From: Streptomyces rhizosphaerihabitans
Lineage (GTDB): Bacteria > Actinomycetota > Actinomycetes > Streptomycetales > Streptomycetaceae
Length of the DNA: 64,000 bases
Assembly (NCBI RefSeq): GCF_025399795.1
Contig: NZ_JAODTZ010000056.1
Location: 1-64,000 of the forward strand
Reading direction: 5' to 3'
Position 1 is the stretch's first letter; each line of letters starts with the position of its first letter. Under the pieces are notes generated by a model that saw nothing but the letters and a program-made list of their open reading frames with translations, had not been told where the DNA came from and searched no databases. The position numbers and the translations under genes are program-made. Shown piece by piece: positions 34,589-43,341 of the stretch.

Positions 34589-34626
34589 CCTTGGCACGGT
34601 TCACGACAAAGTGAACCGCGCCAAGG
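34589..34626. terminator. Long hairpin between clpP2 and clpX
   Basis: Sixteen-base arms (CCTTGGCACGGTTCAC against its complement with one G-U pair in RNA) with a GACAAA loop lie 25 bases past the clpP2 stop. It can terminate or attenuate read-through into clpX, and as DNA it is a large palindrome. Confidence 0.65.
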
Positions 34627-34724
34627 GGGGCCCGAACGAGGGGCTCGGCAAGGTACCGTCGGACATAAGGCAGCACCAGGAGCCGCTGGACCTAGGCGTC
34701 TCCCAGGCGAAGGGGAAGCACACC

Positions 34725-36011
34725 GTGGCACGCATCGGTGACGGCGGCGATCTGCTCAAGTGCTCGTTCTGTGGCAAGAGCCAGAAGCAGGTCAAGAAGC
34801 TCATCGCAGGCCCCGGTGTGTACATCTGCGACGAGTGCATCGATCTCTGCAACGAGATCATCGAGGAAGAACTCGCGGAGACGAGCGAGGTGCGCTGGGA
34901 GGAACTCCCCAAGCCCCGCGAGATCTACGAGTTCCTCGAGGGCTATGTGGTCGGTCAGGAGTCGGCCAAGAAGGCCCTCTCCGTCGCGGTGTACAACCAC
35001 TACAAGCGCGTCCAGGCCGGTGAGAACAGCGCGGGCCAGAACCGCGAGGACGCCATCGAGTTGGCGAAGTCCAACATCCTCCTGCTGGGCCCCACGGGCT
35101 CCGGCAAGACGCTCCTCGCCCAGACCCTCGCGCGCATGCTGAACGTTCCGTTCGCCATCGCCGACGCGACGGCGCTGACGGAGGCGGGATACGTCGGCGA
35201 GGACGTCGAGAACATCCTGCTGAAGCTGATCCAGGCCGCCGACTACGACGTCAAGAAGGCCGAGACCGGGATCATCTACATCGACGAGATCGACAAGGTG
35301 GCTCGTAAGAGCGAAAACCCGTCGATCACCCGCGATGTGTCCGGCGAGGGCGTCCAGCAGGCCCTGCTCAAGATCCTCGAGGGCACGACGGCCTCGGTGC
35401 CGCCGCAGGGCGGACGCAAGCACCCGCACCAGGAGTTCATCCAGATCGACACGACGAACGTCCTGTTCATCGTGGGCGGTGCCTTCGCGGGCCTGGAGAA
35501 GCTCATCGAGTCCAGGGCCGGCGCGAAGGGCATCGGCTTCGGCGCGACGATCCGCTCGAAGCGCGAGCTGGAGTCGAAGGACCAGTTCGAGGCCGTCATG
35601 CCGGAGGACCTGGTCAAGTTCGGCATGATCCCCGAGTTCATCGGCCGTCTCCCGGTCATCACCTCGGTCCACAACCTGGACCGCGAGGCACTCCTCCAGA
35701 TCCTGGTCGAGCCGCGCAACGCCTTGGTGAAGCAGTACCAGCGCCTCTTCGAACTCGACGGCGTGGAGCTGGACTTCGAGCGTGAGGCCCTGGAGGCCAT
35801 CGCCGACCAGGCCATCCTCCGCCAGACCGGCGCCCGAGGCCTGCGCGCCATCATGGAGGAAGTCCTCCAGGCCGTGATGTACGAGGTCCCGTCCCGAAAG
35901 GACGTGGCCCGCGTGGTCATCACCGCCGACGTGGTCCTGCGCAACGTCAACCCGACCCTGATCCCGCGCGACGCGCGAGGCCGGGGACCGGGGGAGCAGA
36001 AGACGGCCTAG
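34725..36011 (+). CDS. clpX: ATP-dependent Clp protease ATP-binding subunit ClpX
   Basis: The 428-residue AAA+ unfoldase feeds substrates to ClpP1P2. It starts with the zinc-binding domain (CSFCGKSQ...CDEC, Cys13, 16, 35, 38), followed by Walker A GPTGSGKT near 122, the pore loop GYVGEDV, Walker B IIYIDEIDK and sensor regions. The ClpP-contact loop IGF is present in GIGFGA. GTG 34725 has AGGGGA 9 nt upstream and gives a normal-length protein. Confidence 0.97.
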   Translation: MARIGDGGDLLKCSFCGKSQKQVKKLIAGPGVYICDECIDLCNEIIEEELAETSEVRWEELPKPREIYEFLEGYVVGQESAKKALSVAVYNHYKRVQAGENSAGQNREDAIELAKSNILLLGPTGSGKTLLAQTLARMLNVPFAIADATALTEAGYVGEDVENILLKLIQAADYDVKKAETGIIYIDEIDKVARKSENPSITRDVSGEGVQQALLKILEGTTASVPPQGGRKHPHQEFIQIDTTNVLFIVGGAFAGLEKLIESRAGAKGIGFGATIRSKRELESKDQFEAVMPEDLVKFGMIPEFIGRLPVITSVHNLDREALLQILVEPRNALVKQYQRLFELDGVELDFEREALEAIADQAILRQTGARGLRAIMEEVLQAVMYEVPSRKDVARVVITADVVLRNVNPTLIPRDARGRGPGEQKTA

Positions 36012-36030
36012 GCAACGCACTTACGACGAA

Positions 36031-36068
36031 GGGGCGCCTGGCGAGCAATCGCCGGGCGCCCCTTTTTT
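36031..36068 (+). terminator. Rho-independent terminator after clpX
   Basis: GGGGCGCC(T)GGCGA and TCGCC(G)GGCGCCCC arms are followed by TTTTTT, a classical terminator. Confidence 0.92.
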
Positions 36069-36120
36069 CTGTCTCGTCCGGCGGGTCCGCCTCACCCGGG
36101 CGAAGCGAACGAGCCGTGCT

Positions 36121-36158
36121 CGCGAAGGGGCCCGGCCTGATGGCCGGGCCCCTTCGCG
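36121..36158 (-). terminator. Hairpin terminator of the minus-strand membrane protein gene
   Basis: Seventeen-base perfect arms (CGCGAAGGGGCCCGGCC) and a four-base loop lie 28 bases past the stop codon at 36187. Confidence 0.88.
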
Positions 36159-36186
36159 TCGCGCCCGCCCGCGGGTGCGGTCGCCG

Positions 36187-37152
36187 TCAGACCTTCTGGC
36201 GGACGTCGTTGCGGAGCTTCGCGGCGGTCTCGGCCGCGGCCTCAGGGGTGCTGCCCTTGCCGGCCATCATGCTCGCGAAATCGATCGGCATCACAAGGCC
36301 GAGCGTGCTGTGGTCGCCCCAGATGCAGACCGGCATCGTGAACTCCTTCGGGCCGGCGGCACCCGTGCTCGACGAGTCGTTCTTGATCTTGATTTCCTGG
36401 CACTTGAGGACAGCACCGTCGAGCGCGCTCGGCGTGTACGCCTTCGGGCTGCCGACGAACTCGCCGTCCTTGGTGCCTTCCTTCTGCTGCTCCTTCTTCA
36501 TGCCGGCGAACATGTTGTCGACCGTCGTCTCCGGGTCGTCGATGGTTCCCCAGACGCCGCCGAACGTGATCTGCTTCATCGCGAGCGGATTGCTCTTGTC
36601 GCCCGACTGGTACGCCGCGCTGACGTCCTTGGGGTTCTTCACACCCCAGCCCTCGGCGTCCTTCAGGTCGTCCTTGGTCATGCCGCCGTCGGCGTCGGCG
36701 GCGTCGGTGGACTTCTTGTACTCGCCGCCGAGGACCGACGCCGGCGTCGTGAGCTTGTGCGGGCCGTCGTCGGCCACGGAGCTTCCGCTGTTGCTTCCGG
36801 CGAACAGGAGGTACGCCCCCACCGCGATGGCCGCCACCACGGCGACGCCGCCGATTATCAGGCCCGTCTTCTTCTTGCCGCCGGACGGCTCGGGCGGCAT
36901 CGGGACCGTGCCGTAGGGAGGCTGCTGTCCGTAGGCGGGCGGCTGGCCGTACGGAGGGGTCGGCGGCTGGGCGCCGGGAGCCTGCTGGGGATAGCCGTAG
37001 CCGGGCTGCGCGGGGGGAGCCTGGGGCGGATAGCCGTAGCCGGGCTGAGGGGCCTGCGGCTGCTGGCCGTAAGGGCCAGGCTGGCCCGGCTGACCGTACG
37101 GTCCGGGCTGCTCGGGCTGCCCGCCGTACGGGCCCGGCTGGTTGTAGCTCAT
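36187..37152 (-). CDS. Single-span membrane protein with Pro/Gly/Gln/Tyr-rich cytoplasmic domain
   Basis: A 321-residue protein whose first ~90 residues are low-complexity repeats (PGPYGQPGQPGPYGQQ, PGYGYP). One membrane segment follows (GLIIGGVAVVAAIAVGAYLLF), then a ~200-residue outside domain with two Cys (LKCQEIK and MPVCIWGD). The topology is cytoplasmic N-terminus and extracellular C-terminus. The function is unknown; similar PGY-rich membrane proteins are common in actinomycetes. It sits at a conserved position between clpX and valS in Streptomyces. The ATG at 37152 is preceded by GGAGGGG at a slightly long distance. Confidence 0.85.
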   Translation of the reverse strand: MSYNQPGPYGGQPEQPGPYGQPGQPGPYGQQPQAPQPGYGYPPQAPPAQPGYGYPQQAPGAQPPTPPYGQPPAYGQQPPYGTVPMPPEPSGGKKKTGLIIGGVAVVAAIAVGAYLLFAGSNSGSSVADDGPHKLTTPASVLGGEYKKSTDAADADGGMTKDDLKDAEGWGVKNPKDVSAAYQSGDKSNPLAMKQITFGGVWGTIDDPETTVDNMFAGMKKEQQKEGTKDGEFVGSPKAYTPSALDGAVLKCQEIKIKNDSSSTGAAGPKEFTMPVCIWGDHSTLGLVMPIDFASMMAGKGSTPEAAAETAAKLRNDVRQKV

Positions 37153-37276
37153 TCCTGGGTTCCCCTCCAGATACTTATGTGTTCCGAACATCCTGGCGTA
37201 CAGGTCACGCCCCCAAGCTCCCGGGGGCCGCACCGTTACGAAGTAATCCCGTTTCGGGACAGGGGCGTGACGCCTC

Positions 37277-37282
37277 TAAACT
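37277..37282 (+). promoter_or_regulatory. -10 box of a leaderless valS promoter
   Basis: TAAACT ends 6 nt before the valS GTG, and no Shine-Dalgarno is present. The -35 region is weak. Confidence 0.55.
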
Positions 37283-37288
37283 GACCCC

Positions 37289-39940
37289 GTGACCGAAAAC
37301 GCTCAGCAGCAGCCACCAGAGCCCAACGCCGAACTGCCGACCCAGTACGCGCCGGCCGATGTAGAGGGGCCGCTGTACGAGCGCTGGGTGGAGCGCGGCT
37401 ACTTCGAGGCGGACGCGAAGAGCGACAAGCCTCCGTTCACGGTCGTCATCCCGCCGCCGAACGTCACGGGCAGCCTGCACCTCGGGCACGCCTTCGAGCA
37501 CACCCTCATCGACGCCCTCACCCGCCGTAAGCGCATGCAGGGTTTCGAGACGCTGTGGCAGCCCGGCATGGACCACGCCGGCATCGCCACGCAGAACGTC
37601 GTCGAGCGGGAGCTGGGCAAGGAGGGCAAGTCGCGGCACGACCTGGGCCGTGAGGCCTTCGTCGAGCGCGTCTGGCAGTGGAAGGCCGAGTCCGGCGGGC
37701 AGATCTCCGGGCAGATGCGCCGCCTCGGTGACGGTGTCGCCTGGTCGCGTGAGCGCTTCACCATGGACGAGGGCCTGTCCCAGTCCGTCCAGACCATCTT
37801 CAAGAAGCTCTACGACGACGAGCTGATCTACCGCGCCGAGCGCATCATCAACTGGTGCCCGCGCTGTCTCACCGCCATCTCGGACATCGAGGTCGAGTAC
37901 CAGGACGACGACGGCGAGCTGGTCTCCATGAAGTACGGGGAGGGGGACGACTCCATCGTCGTCGCCACCACCCGTGCCGAGACCATGCTCGGTGACACCG
38001 CCGTCGCCGTTCACCCGAGCGACGAGCGGTACAAGCACCTCGTCGGCAAGCTCATCCGGCTGCCGCTGACCGAGCGTTCGATCCCGGTCGTCGCGGACGA
38101 GCACGTCGACCCCGAGTTCGGCACCGGCGCCGTCAAGGTGACGCCCGCCCACGACCCGAACGACTTCGAGATCGGGCAGCGCCACAACCTGCCCAACATC
38201 GCCGTCATGGACGAGCACGCCGTCATCACGATCCCGGGCCCCTTCCAGGGCCTGGACCGCCTGGAGGCCCGTTCAGCCATCGTCGCCGCCCTGCGCGCCG
38301 AAGGCCGGATCGTCACCGAGAAGCGGCCGTACAGCCACTCCGTGGGCCACTGTTCGCGCTGCAAGACCACCATCGAGCCGCGGCTCTCCATGCAGTGGTG
38401 GGTCAAGGTCGGTCCGCTGGCGAAGGCCGCGGGCGACGCCGTCCGCGACGGCCGCGTCAAGATCCACCCGCAGGAGATGGAGAAGCGGTACTTCGACTGG
38501 GTCGACAACCTCCACGACTGGTGCATCTCACGGCAGTTGTGGTGGGGCCACCGGATTCCGGTCTGGTACGGGCCGAACGGCGAGATCGTCTGCGTCGGCC
38601 CCGACGACGAGGCCCCGACGGGCGAGGGCTGGCACCAGGACACCGACGTCCTCGACACCTGGTTCTCCTCCGGCCTGTGGCCGTTCTCCACGCTCGGCTG
38701 GCCCGAACAGACCGAGAGCCTCGCGAAGTTCTACCCGAACTCCGTCCTGGTCACCGGCTACGACATCCTCTTCTTCTGGGTCGCCCGGATGATGATGTTC
38801 GGCCTGTACGCGATGGACGGCACCCCGCCGTTCCACACCATCGCCCTGCACGGCATGGTCCGCGACCAGTTCGGCAAGAAGATGTCCAAGTCCTTCGGGA
38901 ACGCGGTCAATCCGCTGGACTGGATGGACAAGTACGGCAGTGACGCACTGCGGTTCACGCTCGCGCGCGGCGCCAACCCCGGCGTCGACGTGCCGATCGG
39001 CGAGGATTGGGTCCAGGGCTCGCGCAACTTCGCCAACAAGATCTGGAACGCCACCCGCTTCGCGCTGATGAACGGCGCGACGGTCGAGGGTGAACTCCCG
39101 CCCGCCGAGGAGCTGTCGGCCACCGACCGCTGGATCCTGTCCCGGCTGAACGCCACGGTCGCCGAAGTCGACGCCCTGTACGACGACTTCCAGTTCGCCA
39201 AGCTGTCGGACGCCCTGTTCCACTTCGCCTGGGACGAGGTCTTCGACTGGTACGTCGAGCTGTCCAAGACGACGTTCATGGCGGGCGGCGAGCCCGCGAA
39301 GGTCTCCGGCCGGGTCCTCGGCGAGGTCCTGGACGTGACGCTGCGCCTCCTGCACCCGATCGTCCCGTTCGTGACGGAGACCCTCTGGACCACCCTCACG
39401 GGCGGCGAGTCGGTCGTCATCGCGGACTGGCCGAAGGCCGTGTCCGTTCCGGGTGCCGAGGCGGCGGGCGGCTTCCGCGACACCGCCGCCGAGCAGGAGA
39501 TCGAGAAGCTCCAGCAGGTCATCACGGAGGTCCGCCGCTTCCGTGCCGACCAGGGCCTCCAGCCCGGCCAGCGGGTCCCGGCCCGGCTGACCCTCGACGG
39601 GACCGCGCTGGCCCCGCACGAGGCGGCCATCCGCCAGCTCCTGCGCCTCCAGCCGGAGGGCGACAGCTTCTCGGCCACGGCGACGCTGCCGGTGGCCGGT
39701 GCCACCGTCGCGCTCGACCTGTCGGGCACGATCGACATCGCCGCGGAGCGCAAGCGTCTGGCCAAGGACCTCGCCGCCGCCGAGAAGGAGAAGGCCCAGG
39801 CGAACGGCAAGCTCGGCAACGAGGCGTTCCTCGCGAAGGCCCCGGACAACGTCGTGGAGAAGATCCGCGGACGGCTCGCCAAGGCGGACGAGGACATCGC
39901 CCGCATCCAGGAGCAGCTGAACCGGCTGCCCGAGGCGTAG
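37289..39940 (+). CDS. valS: Valine-tRNA ligase
   Basis: The 883-residue class I synthetase charges tRNA-Val. It has PPPNVTGSLHLGH (HIGH motif at 64-67), the CP1 editing domain that hydrolyses mischarged Thr-tRNA, the zinc-like NWCPRC segment, KMSKSFGN near 532, the anticodon-binding domain and a C-terminal coiled coil (IDIAAERKRLAKDLAAAEKE). GTG 37289 appears to be leaderless. It is divergent from the Pro-rich membrane protein gene. Confidence 0.98.
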   Translation: MTENAQQQPPEPNAELPTQYAPADVEGPLYERWVERGYFEADAKSDKPPFTVVIPPPNVTGSLHLGHAFEHTLIDALTRRKRMQGFETLWQPGMDHAGIATQNVVERELGKEGKSRHDLGREAFVERVWQWKAESGGQISGQMRRLGDGVAWSRERFTMDEGLSQSVQTIFKKLYDDELIYRAERIINWCPRCLTAISDIEVEYQDDDGELVSMKYGEGDDSIVVATTRAETMLGDTAVAVHPSDERYKHLVGKLIRLPLTERSIPVVADEHVDPEFGTGAVKVTPAHDPNDFEIGQRHNLPNIAVMDEHAVITIPGPFQGLDRLEARSAIVAALRAEGRIVTEKRPYSHSVGHCSRCKTTIEPRLSMQWWVKVGPLAKAAGDAVRDGRVKIHPQEMEKRYFDWVDNLHDWCISRQLWWGHRIPVWYGPNGEIVCVGPDDEAPTGEGWHQDTDVLDTWFSSGLWPFSTLGWPEQTESLAKFYPNSVLVTGYDILFFWVARMMMFGLYAMDGTPPFHTIALHGMVRDQFGKKMSKSFGNAVNPLDWMDKYGSDALRFTLARGANPGVDVPIGEDWVQGSRNFANKIWNATRFALMNGATVEGELPPAEELSATDRWILSRLNATVAEVDALYDDFQFAKLSDALFHFAWDEVFDWYVELSKTTFMAGGEPAKVSGRVLGEVLDVTLRLLHPIVPFVTETLWTTLTGGESVVIADWPKAVSVPGAEAAGGFRDTAAEQEIEKLQQVITEVRRFRADQGLQPGQRVPARLTLDGTALAPHEAAIRQLLRLQPEGDSFSATATLPVAGATVALDLSGTIDIAAERKRLAKDLAAAEKEKAQANGKLGNEAFLAKAPDNVVEKIRGRLAKADEDIARIQEQLNRLPEA

Positions 39941-39960
39941 CCGCTCGCCCCTGCCCAAGC

Positions 39961-39996
39961 GAAGGCCCCCCGGACCGTTCGGTCCGGGGGGCCTTC
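39961..39996 (+). terminator. Terminator after valS
   Basis: Sixteen-base perfect arms (GAAGGCCCCCCGGACC) with a GTTC loop begin 21 bases after the stop. Confidence 0.92.
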
Positions 39997-40029
39997 GGCC
40001 GTCCGGCCAGACTTTTCTCCGCCCCCTCC

Positions 40030-40225
40030 GCCCCCTCCGCCCCTTCCCGTCCCTGGGGGCTGCGCCCCCAGACCCCCGCTTCGGCCTGACGGCGTCGTCC
40101 TCAATCGCCGGACGGGCCAAGACTTTCCAGTGCCGGACGAGAGGGATTCAGCCCCTCCGGCGATTGAGGAGCTGGGGTCCGGGGGCAGCGCCCCCGGGAA
40201 CGGGACGGGAAGGGGCGGAGGGGGC
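40030..40225. repeat. Large streptomycete intergenic inverted repeat
   Basis: Twenty-four-base perfect outer arms (40030-40053 and 40202-40225; core CCCCTTCCCGTCCC) enclose nested palindromes, including TCCTCAATCGCCGGA (40098-40112) and its complement (40156-40170) and a CTGGGGGC/GCCCCCAG hairpin. The CCTCAATCGCCGGACGGG motif recurs between genes in many Streptomyces genomes; its role is unknown. Confidence 0.85.
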
Positions 40226-40272
40226 GAAAAACCCCACACGGCCCCACACGCCCCCACACCCCGCCGTCTCCG

Positions 40273-40278
40273 TAGACT
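40273..40278 (+). promoter_or_regulatory. -10 box of a leaderless folC promoter
   Basis: TAGACT ends 6 nt before the folC GTG and no Shine-Dalgarno is visible, the same geometry as valS. Confidence 0.55.
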
Positions 40279-40284
40279 GGCCCC

Positions 40285-41859
40285 GTGAGCGACCTCCCCC
40301 CGCACGACAGCAGCGCGTCCGACGACTCGGAGCGTGATCCGCTCGGTCTCTTCGAGGAGATCGTCGAGGCCGAGACCGACCTTCCCCAAGATCTCGACTC
40401 CGCTCGACCAGGGGAGACCCCAACCCCGGACCTCGCGTTGATCGAGGCCGGCAGCCGCACCCTGCGCACCCAGGGCGGCGGCGGCCCGCAGGCAGACGTA
40501 CCCGGGCGTCCTTCCGACCCCGAGGTCGACAAGGCACTGCGCGAGGTGGAGGCCGAACTCGCCACCCGCTGGGGCGAGACCAAGCTGGAGCCGTCCGTCA
40601 GCAGGATCGCGGCGCTGATGGACGTCCTGGGGGAGCCGCAGCGCGCGTACCCCTCGATCCACATCACCGGCACGAACGGCAAGACCTCCACCGCCCGCAT
40701 GATCGAGGCGCTGCTCGGCGCCTTCGACCTGCGGACCGGGCGCTACACCAGCCCCCATGTGCAGTCGGTCACCGAGCGGATCAGCCTGGACGGGGCGCCG
40801 GTCTCCGCCGAGCGGTTCATCGAGACGTACAACGACATCAAGCCCTACGTCGAGATGGTCGACGGGCAGCAGGAGTACCGGCTGTCCTTCTTCGAGGTGC
40901 TCACCGGCATGGCGTACGCCGCCTTCGCCGACGCGCCCGTGGACGTCGCCGTCATCGAGGTCGGCATGGGCGGCAGCTGGGACGCCACCAACGTGATCGA
41001 CGGGGACGTCGCCGTCGTGACCCCCATCGATCTCGACCACACCGACCGGCTCGGTGAGACACCCGGCGAGATCGCCACCGAGAAGGCGGGCATCGTCAAG
41101 CAGGACGCCACCGTCATCCTCGCCCAGCAGCCGGTCGACGCGGCCCAGGTTCTGCTGAAGAAGGCCGTCGAGGTCAACGCGACGGTGGCCCGCGAGGGGC
41201 TCGAATTCGGTGTCGTGGCACGGCAGATCGCCGTCGGCGGGCAGCTGCTCACCCTGCGCGGCCTCGGCGGGGAGTACGAAGAGGTCTTCCTGCCGCTGCA
41301 CGGCGCCTACCAGGCGCACAACGCCGCCGTGGCGCTCGCCGCGGTCGAGGCGTTCTTCGGTGTCGGCTCGGCACACACCCAGCGGCTCGACATCGACACC
41401 GTGCGCAAGGCGTTCGCGGCGGTCACCTCGCCGGGCCGCCTGGAGATCGTGCGGCGCTCGCCCACCGTCGTGCTCGACGCCGCGCACAACCCCGCGGGCG
41501 CCCGCGCGACCGCCGAGGCGGTGAGCGAGGTGTTCGACTTCAGCCGACTGATCGGGGTCGTCGGCGCGAGCGGCGACAAGAACGTCCGGGGGTTGCTCGA
41601 AGCCTTCGAGCCGATCTTCGCCGAGGTCGTCGTCACCCAGAACTCCAGCCATCGCGCGATGGACGCGGACGAACTGGCCGGGATCGCCGTCGAGGTCTTC
41701 GGCGACGACCGGGTACAGGTCGAACCGCGGCTCGACGACGCCCTGGAGGCCGCGATCACGCTCGCCGAGGAAGAGGGCGAGTTCGCGGGCGGGGGCGTGC
41801 TGGTCACCGGATCCGTCATCACGGTCGGCGAGGTCCGACTGCTTCTGGGGAAGGGCTGA
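40285..41859 (+). CDS. folC: Bifunctional folylpolyglutamate synthase / dihydrofolate synthase
   Basis: The 524-residue Mur-ligase-type enzyme adds glutamate to dihydropteroate and folates. ATP loop HITGTNGKTSTARMIE near 126-141, the second motif YTSPHVQSVTERI, the metal-binding VIEVGMGGSWDATN and DLDHTDRLG, and the C-terminal VLDAAHNPAGA are all present. The first ~75 residues are an acidic extension not found in E. coli FolC but common in streptomycetes. The next gene starts 5 bases after its stop, so the two form an operon. Confidence 0.96.
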   Translation: MSDLPPHDSSASDDSERDPLGLFEEIVEAETDLPQDLDSARPGETPTPDLALIEAGSRTLRTQGGGGPQADVPGRPSDPEVDKALREVEAELATRWGETKLEPSVSRIAALMDVLGEPQRAYPSIHITGTNGKTSTARMIEALLGAFDLRTGRYTSPHVQSVTERISLDGAPVSAERFIETYNDIKPYVEMVDGQQEYRLSFFEVLTGMAYAAFADAPVDVAVIEVGMGGSWDATNVIDGDVAVVTPIDLDHTDRLGETPGEIATEKAGIVKQDATVILAQQPVDAAQVLLKKAVEVNATVAREGLEFGVVARQIAVGGQLLTLRGLGGEYEEVFLPLHGAYQAHNAAVALAAVEAFFGVGSAHTQRLDIDTVRKAFAAVTSPGRLEIVRRSPTVVLDAAHNPAGARATAEAVSEVFDFSRLIGVVGASGDKNVRGLLEAFEPIFAEVVVTQNSSHRAMDADELAGIAVEVFGDDRVQVEPRLDDALEAAITLAEEEGEFAGGGVLVTGSVITVGEVRLLLGKG

Positions 41860-41864
41860 CTCCC

Positions 41865-42242
41865 GTGCGTACGCTCTGTGCTTCCACGCTGATCGGCGAG
41901 TTCTTCGTCATCGGCTTCGCCGGGCTCGTCGCCATGAAGGAACCCGATCTGTCCACGGCCACGGTCTGGACGGTCTGCGGGGTCCTGATGGCGCTGAGCG
42001 TGCTGCTGTGCGGCATGATCACGCGGCCCGGCGGTGTCCAGCTCGGCTGGGCGCTGCAGATCCTGCTGATCGCCGGGGGCTTCGTCGTTCCGTCGATGTT
42101 CGTCCTGGGCGCGGCCTTCGCCGCCCTGTGGTGGGCCTCGGTCCACTACGGCCGGAAGATCGACGAGGCCAAGGCCCGGTTCGCCGCGCAGCCGCAGCCG
42201 CAGGCCCCGGCGCAGGCCGCGCCGGGCGGTAACCCGGCGTAG
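41865..42242 (+). CDS. DUF4233 membrane protein
   Basis: The 125-residue protein has four predicted membrane segments (IGEFFVIGFAGLVAM; VWTVCGVLMALSVLLCGM; two more to ~95) and a Gln/Pro/Ala-rich cytoplasmic tail. It matches the DUF4233 family, which lies beside folC in many actinobacteria (Rv2446c in M. tuberculosis). The function is unknown. GTG 41865 lies just after folC with AAGGGCTGACTCCC upstream, indicating coupling. Confidence 0.9.
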   Translation: MRTLCASTLIGEFFVIGFAGLVAMKEPDLSTATVWTVCGVLMALSVLLCGMITRPGGVQLGWALQILLIAGGFVVPSMFVLGAAFAALWWASVHYGRKIDEAKARFAAQPQPQAPAQAAPGGNPA

Positions 42243-42503
42243 ACGTGCGCGGGCGGGCGACGGTCCGGCTCAGGCGGGCGAGGCACCTGTGCCGGCCTGA
42301 CGCCGCTGCCGCCGCTGCTGTCGCCTTCGGCGTCAGATTCGGGTTCGGTGTCGGGGGCTTGCGCCGACTCCGTGAGGCGCCCCGGCGCGCGGTGCCGGCG
42401 GACAGGAGCGTGTGCCGGTACCACCTGACGCTGTGTGACAGCCACCCGGACACGCCCTGTAGCCTCGGTCATCCGCACAAGTGTGACCAGAAGGAGCCAT
42501 CCC

Positions 42504-42917
42504 GTGAGCCAGCGCACCCTCGTCCTTCTCAAGCCCGACGCCGTCCGTCGAGGCCTGACCGGCGAGATCATCAGCCGTATCGAGCGCAAGGCCGGCTGGC
42601 AGATCACCGCGCTGGAGCTGCGGACCCTGGACCAGGACACGCTGGAGCAGCACTACGGCGAGCACAAGGGCAAGCCTTTCTACGAGCCGCTCGTGGAGTT
42701 CATGGCCTCCGGCCCGGTCGTGGCCCTGATCGTCGAGGGCGAGCGGGTCATCGAGGGCGTGCGCGCCCTGGCCGGCCCGACCGACCCGATCGCCGCCGCC
42801 CCCGGTTCCATCCGCGGTGACTACGGCGTGATCGTCCGCGAGAACCTGATCCACGCCTCCGACTCCGAGGAGTCCGCCGAGCGCGAGGTGAAGATCTTCT
42901 TCCCCGGCCGCGCCTGA
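42504..42917 (+). CDS. ndk: Nucleoside diphosphate kinase
   Basis: The 137-residue enzyme moves the gamma phosphate between nucleoside di- and triphosphates through a phosphohistidine. It has TLVLLKPDAVRRGL at the start and the catalytic His117 in NLIHASDSEESAEREV. GTG 42504 has AAGGAG at 8 nt. Its place between DUF4233 and the mre cluster is conserved in Streptomyces. Confidence 0.97.
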   Translation: MSQRTLVLLKPDAVRRGLTGEIISRIERKAGWQITALELRTLDQDTLEQHYGEHKGKPFYEPLVEFMASGPVVALIVEGERVIEGVRALAGPTDPIAAAPGSIRGDYGVIVRENLIHASDSEESAEREVKIFFPGRA

Positions 42918-43104
42918 GCGTACGGACGCCGGCCTCACGTGCGCCCGCGCGCACGGACGGTCACCGAGTGGCGTACGGACGGTCGCGTCCGAGGTCACGG
43001 GCGGTCTCGGCGAGGCCGCCCGGACGATCTCCGGAACACGGCGGGCAGTACACGCAAAAGAAATTTTCTGAGACGGCGTCAGCGCCGCTCCGACAGTCTG
43101 ACCT

Positions 43105-43133
43105 GGGACGGCCGTGAAAAATCCGGCCGTCCC
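43105..43133 (+). terminator. Terminator in the ndk-mreB gap
   Basis: Ten-base perfect arms (GGGACGGCCG) with a TGAAAAATC loop. The rest of the 42918-43341 gap holds no gene and must contain the mreB promoter. Confidence 0.8.
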
Positions 43134-43341
43134 GTGGCATATGCGTGCTGATCGAGGGAACGCGTGACCCCGATGGCTCGTCTCCACAAGCAAGTCGGCC
43201 CGCCATCTGCTGACAATGGCGAAGACCCTCGCGCCGCGTTCGTGTATGCGCGTCTACGATGGAAGCATTCACGTCGCTGCACCAACCTCGCCGTCCTAAA
43301 AAGCCGTCAAAGCTCCACTTGGGAAGGCCAGACGAATCCTG

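Noticed and set aside
37153..37288. T-box or other riboswitch controlling valS
   Set aside because: The start codon is 6 nt from a -10 box and no T-box sequence or specifier stem is visible.
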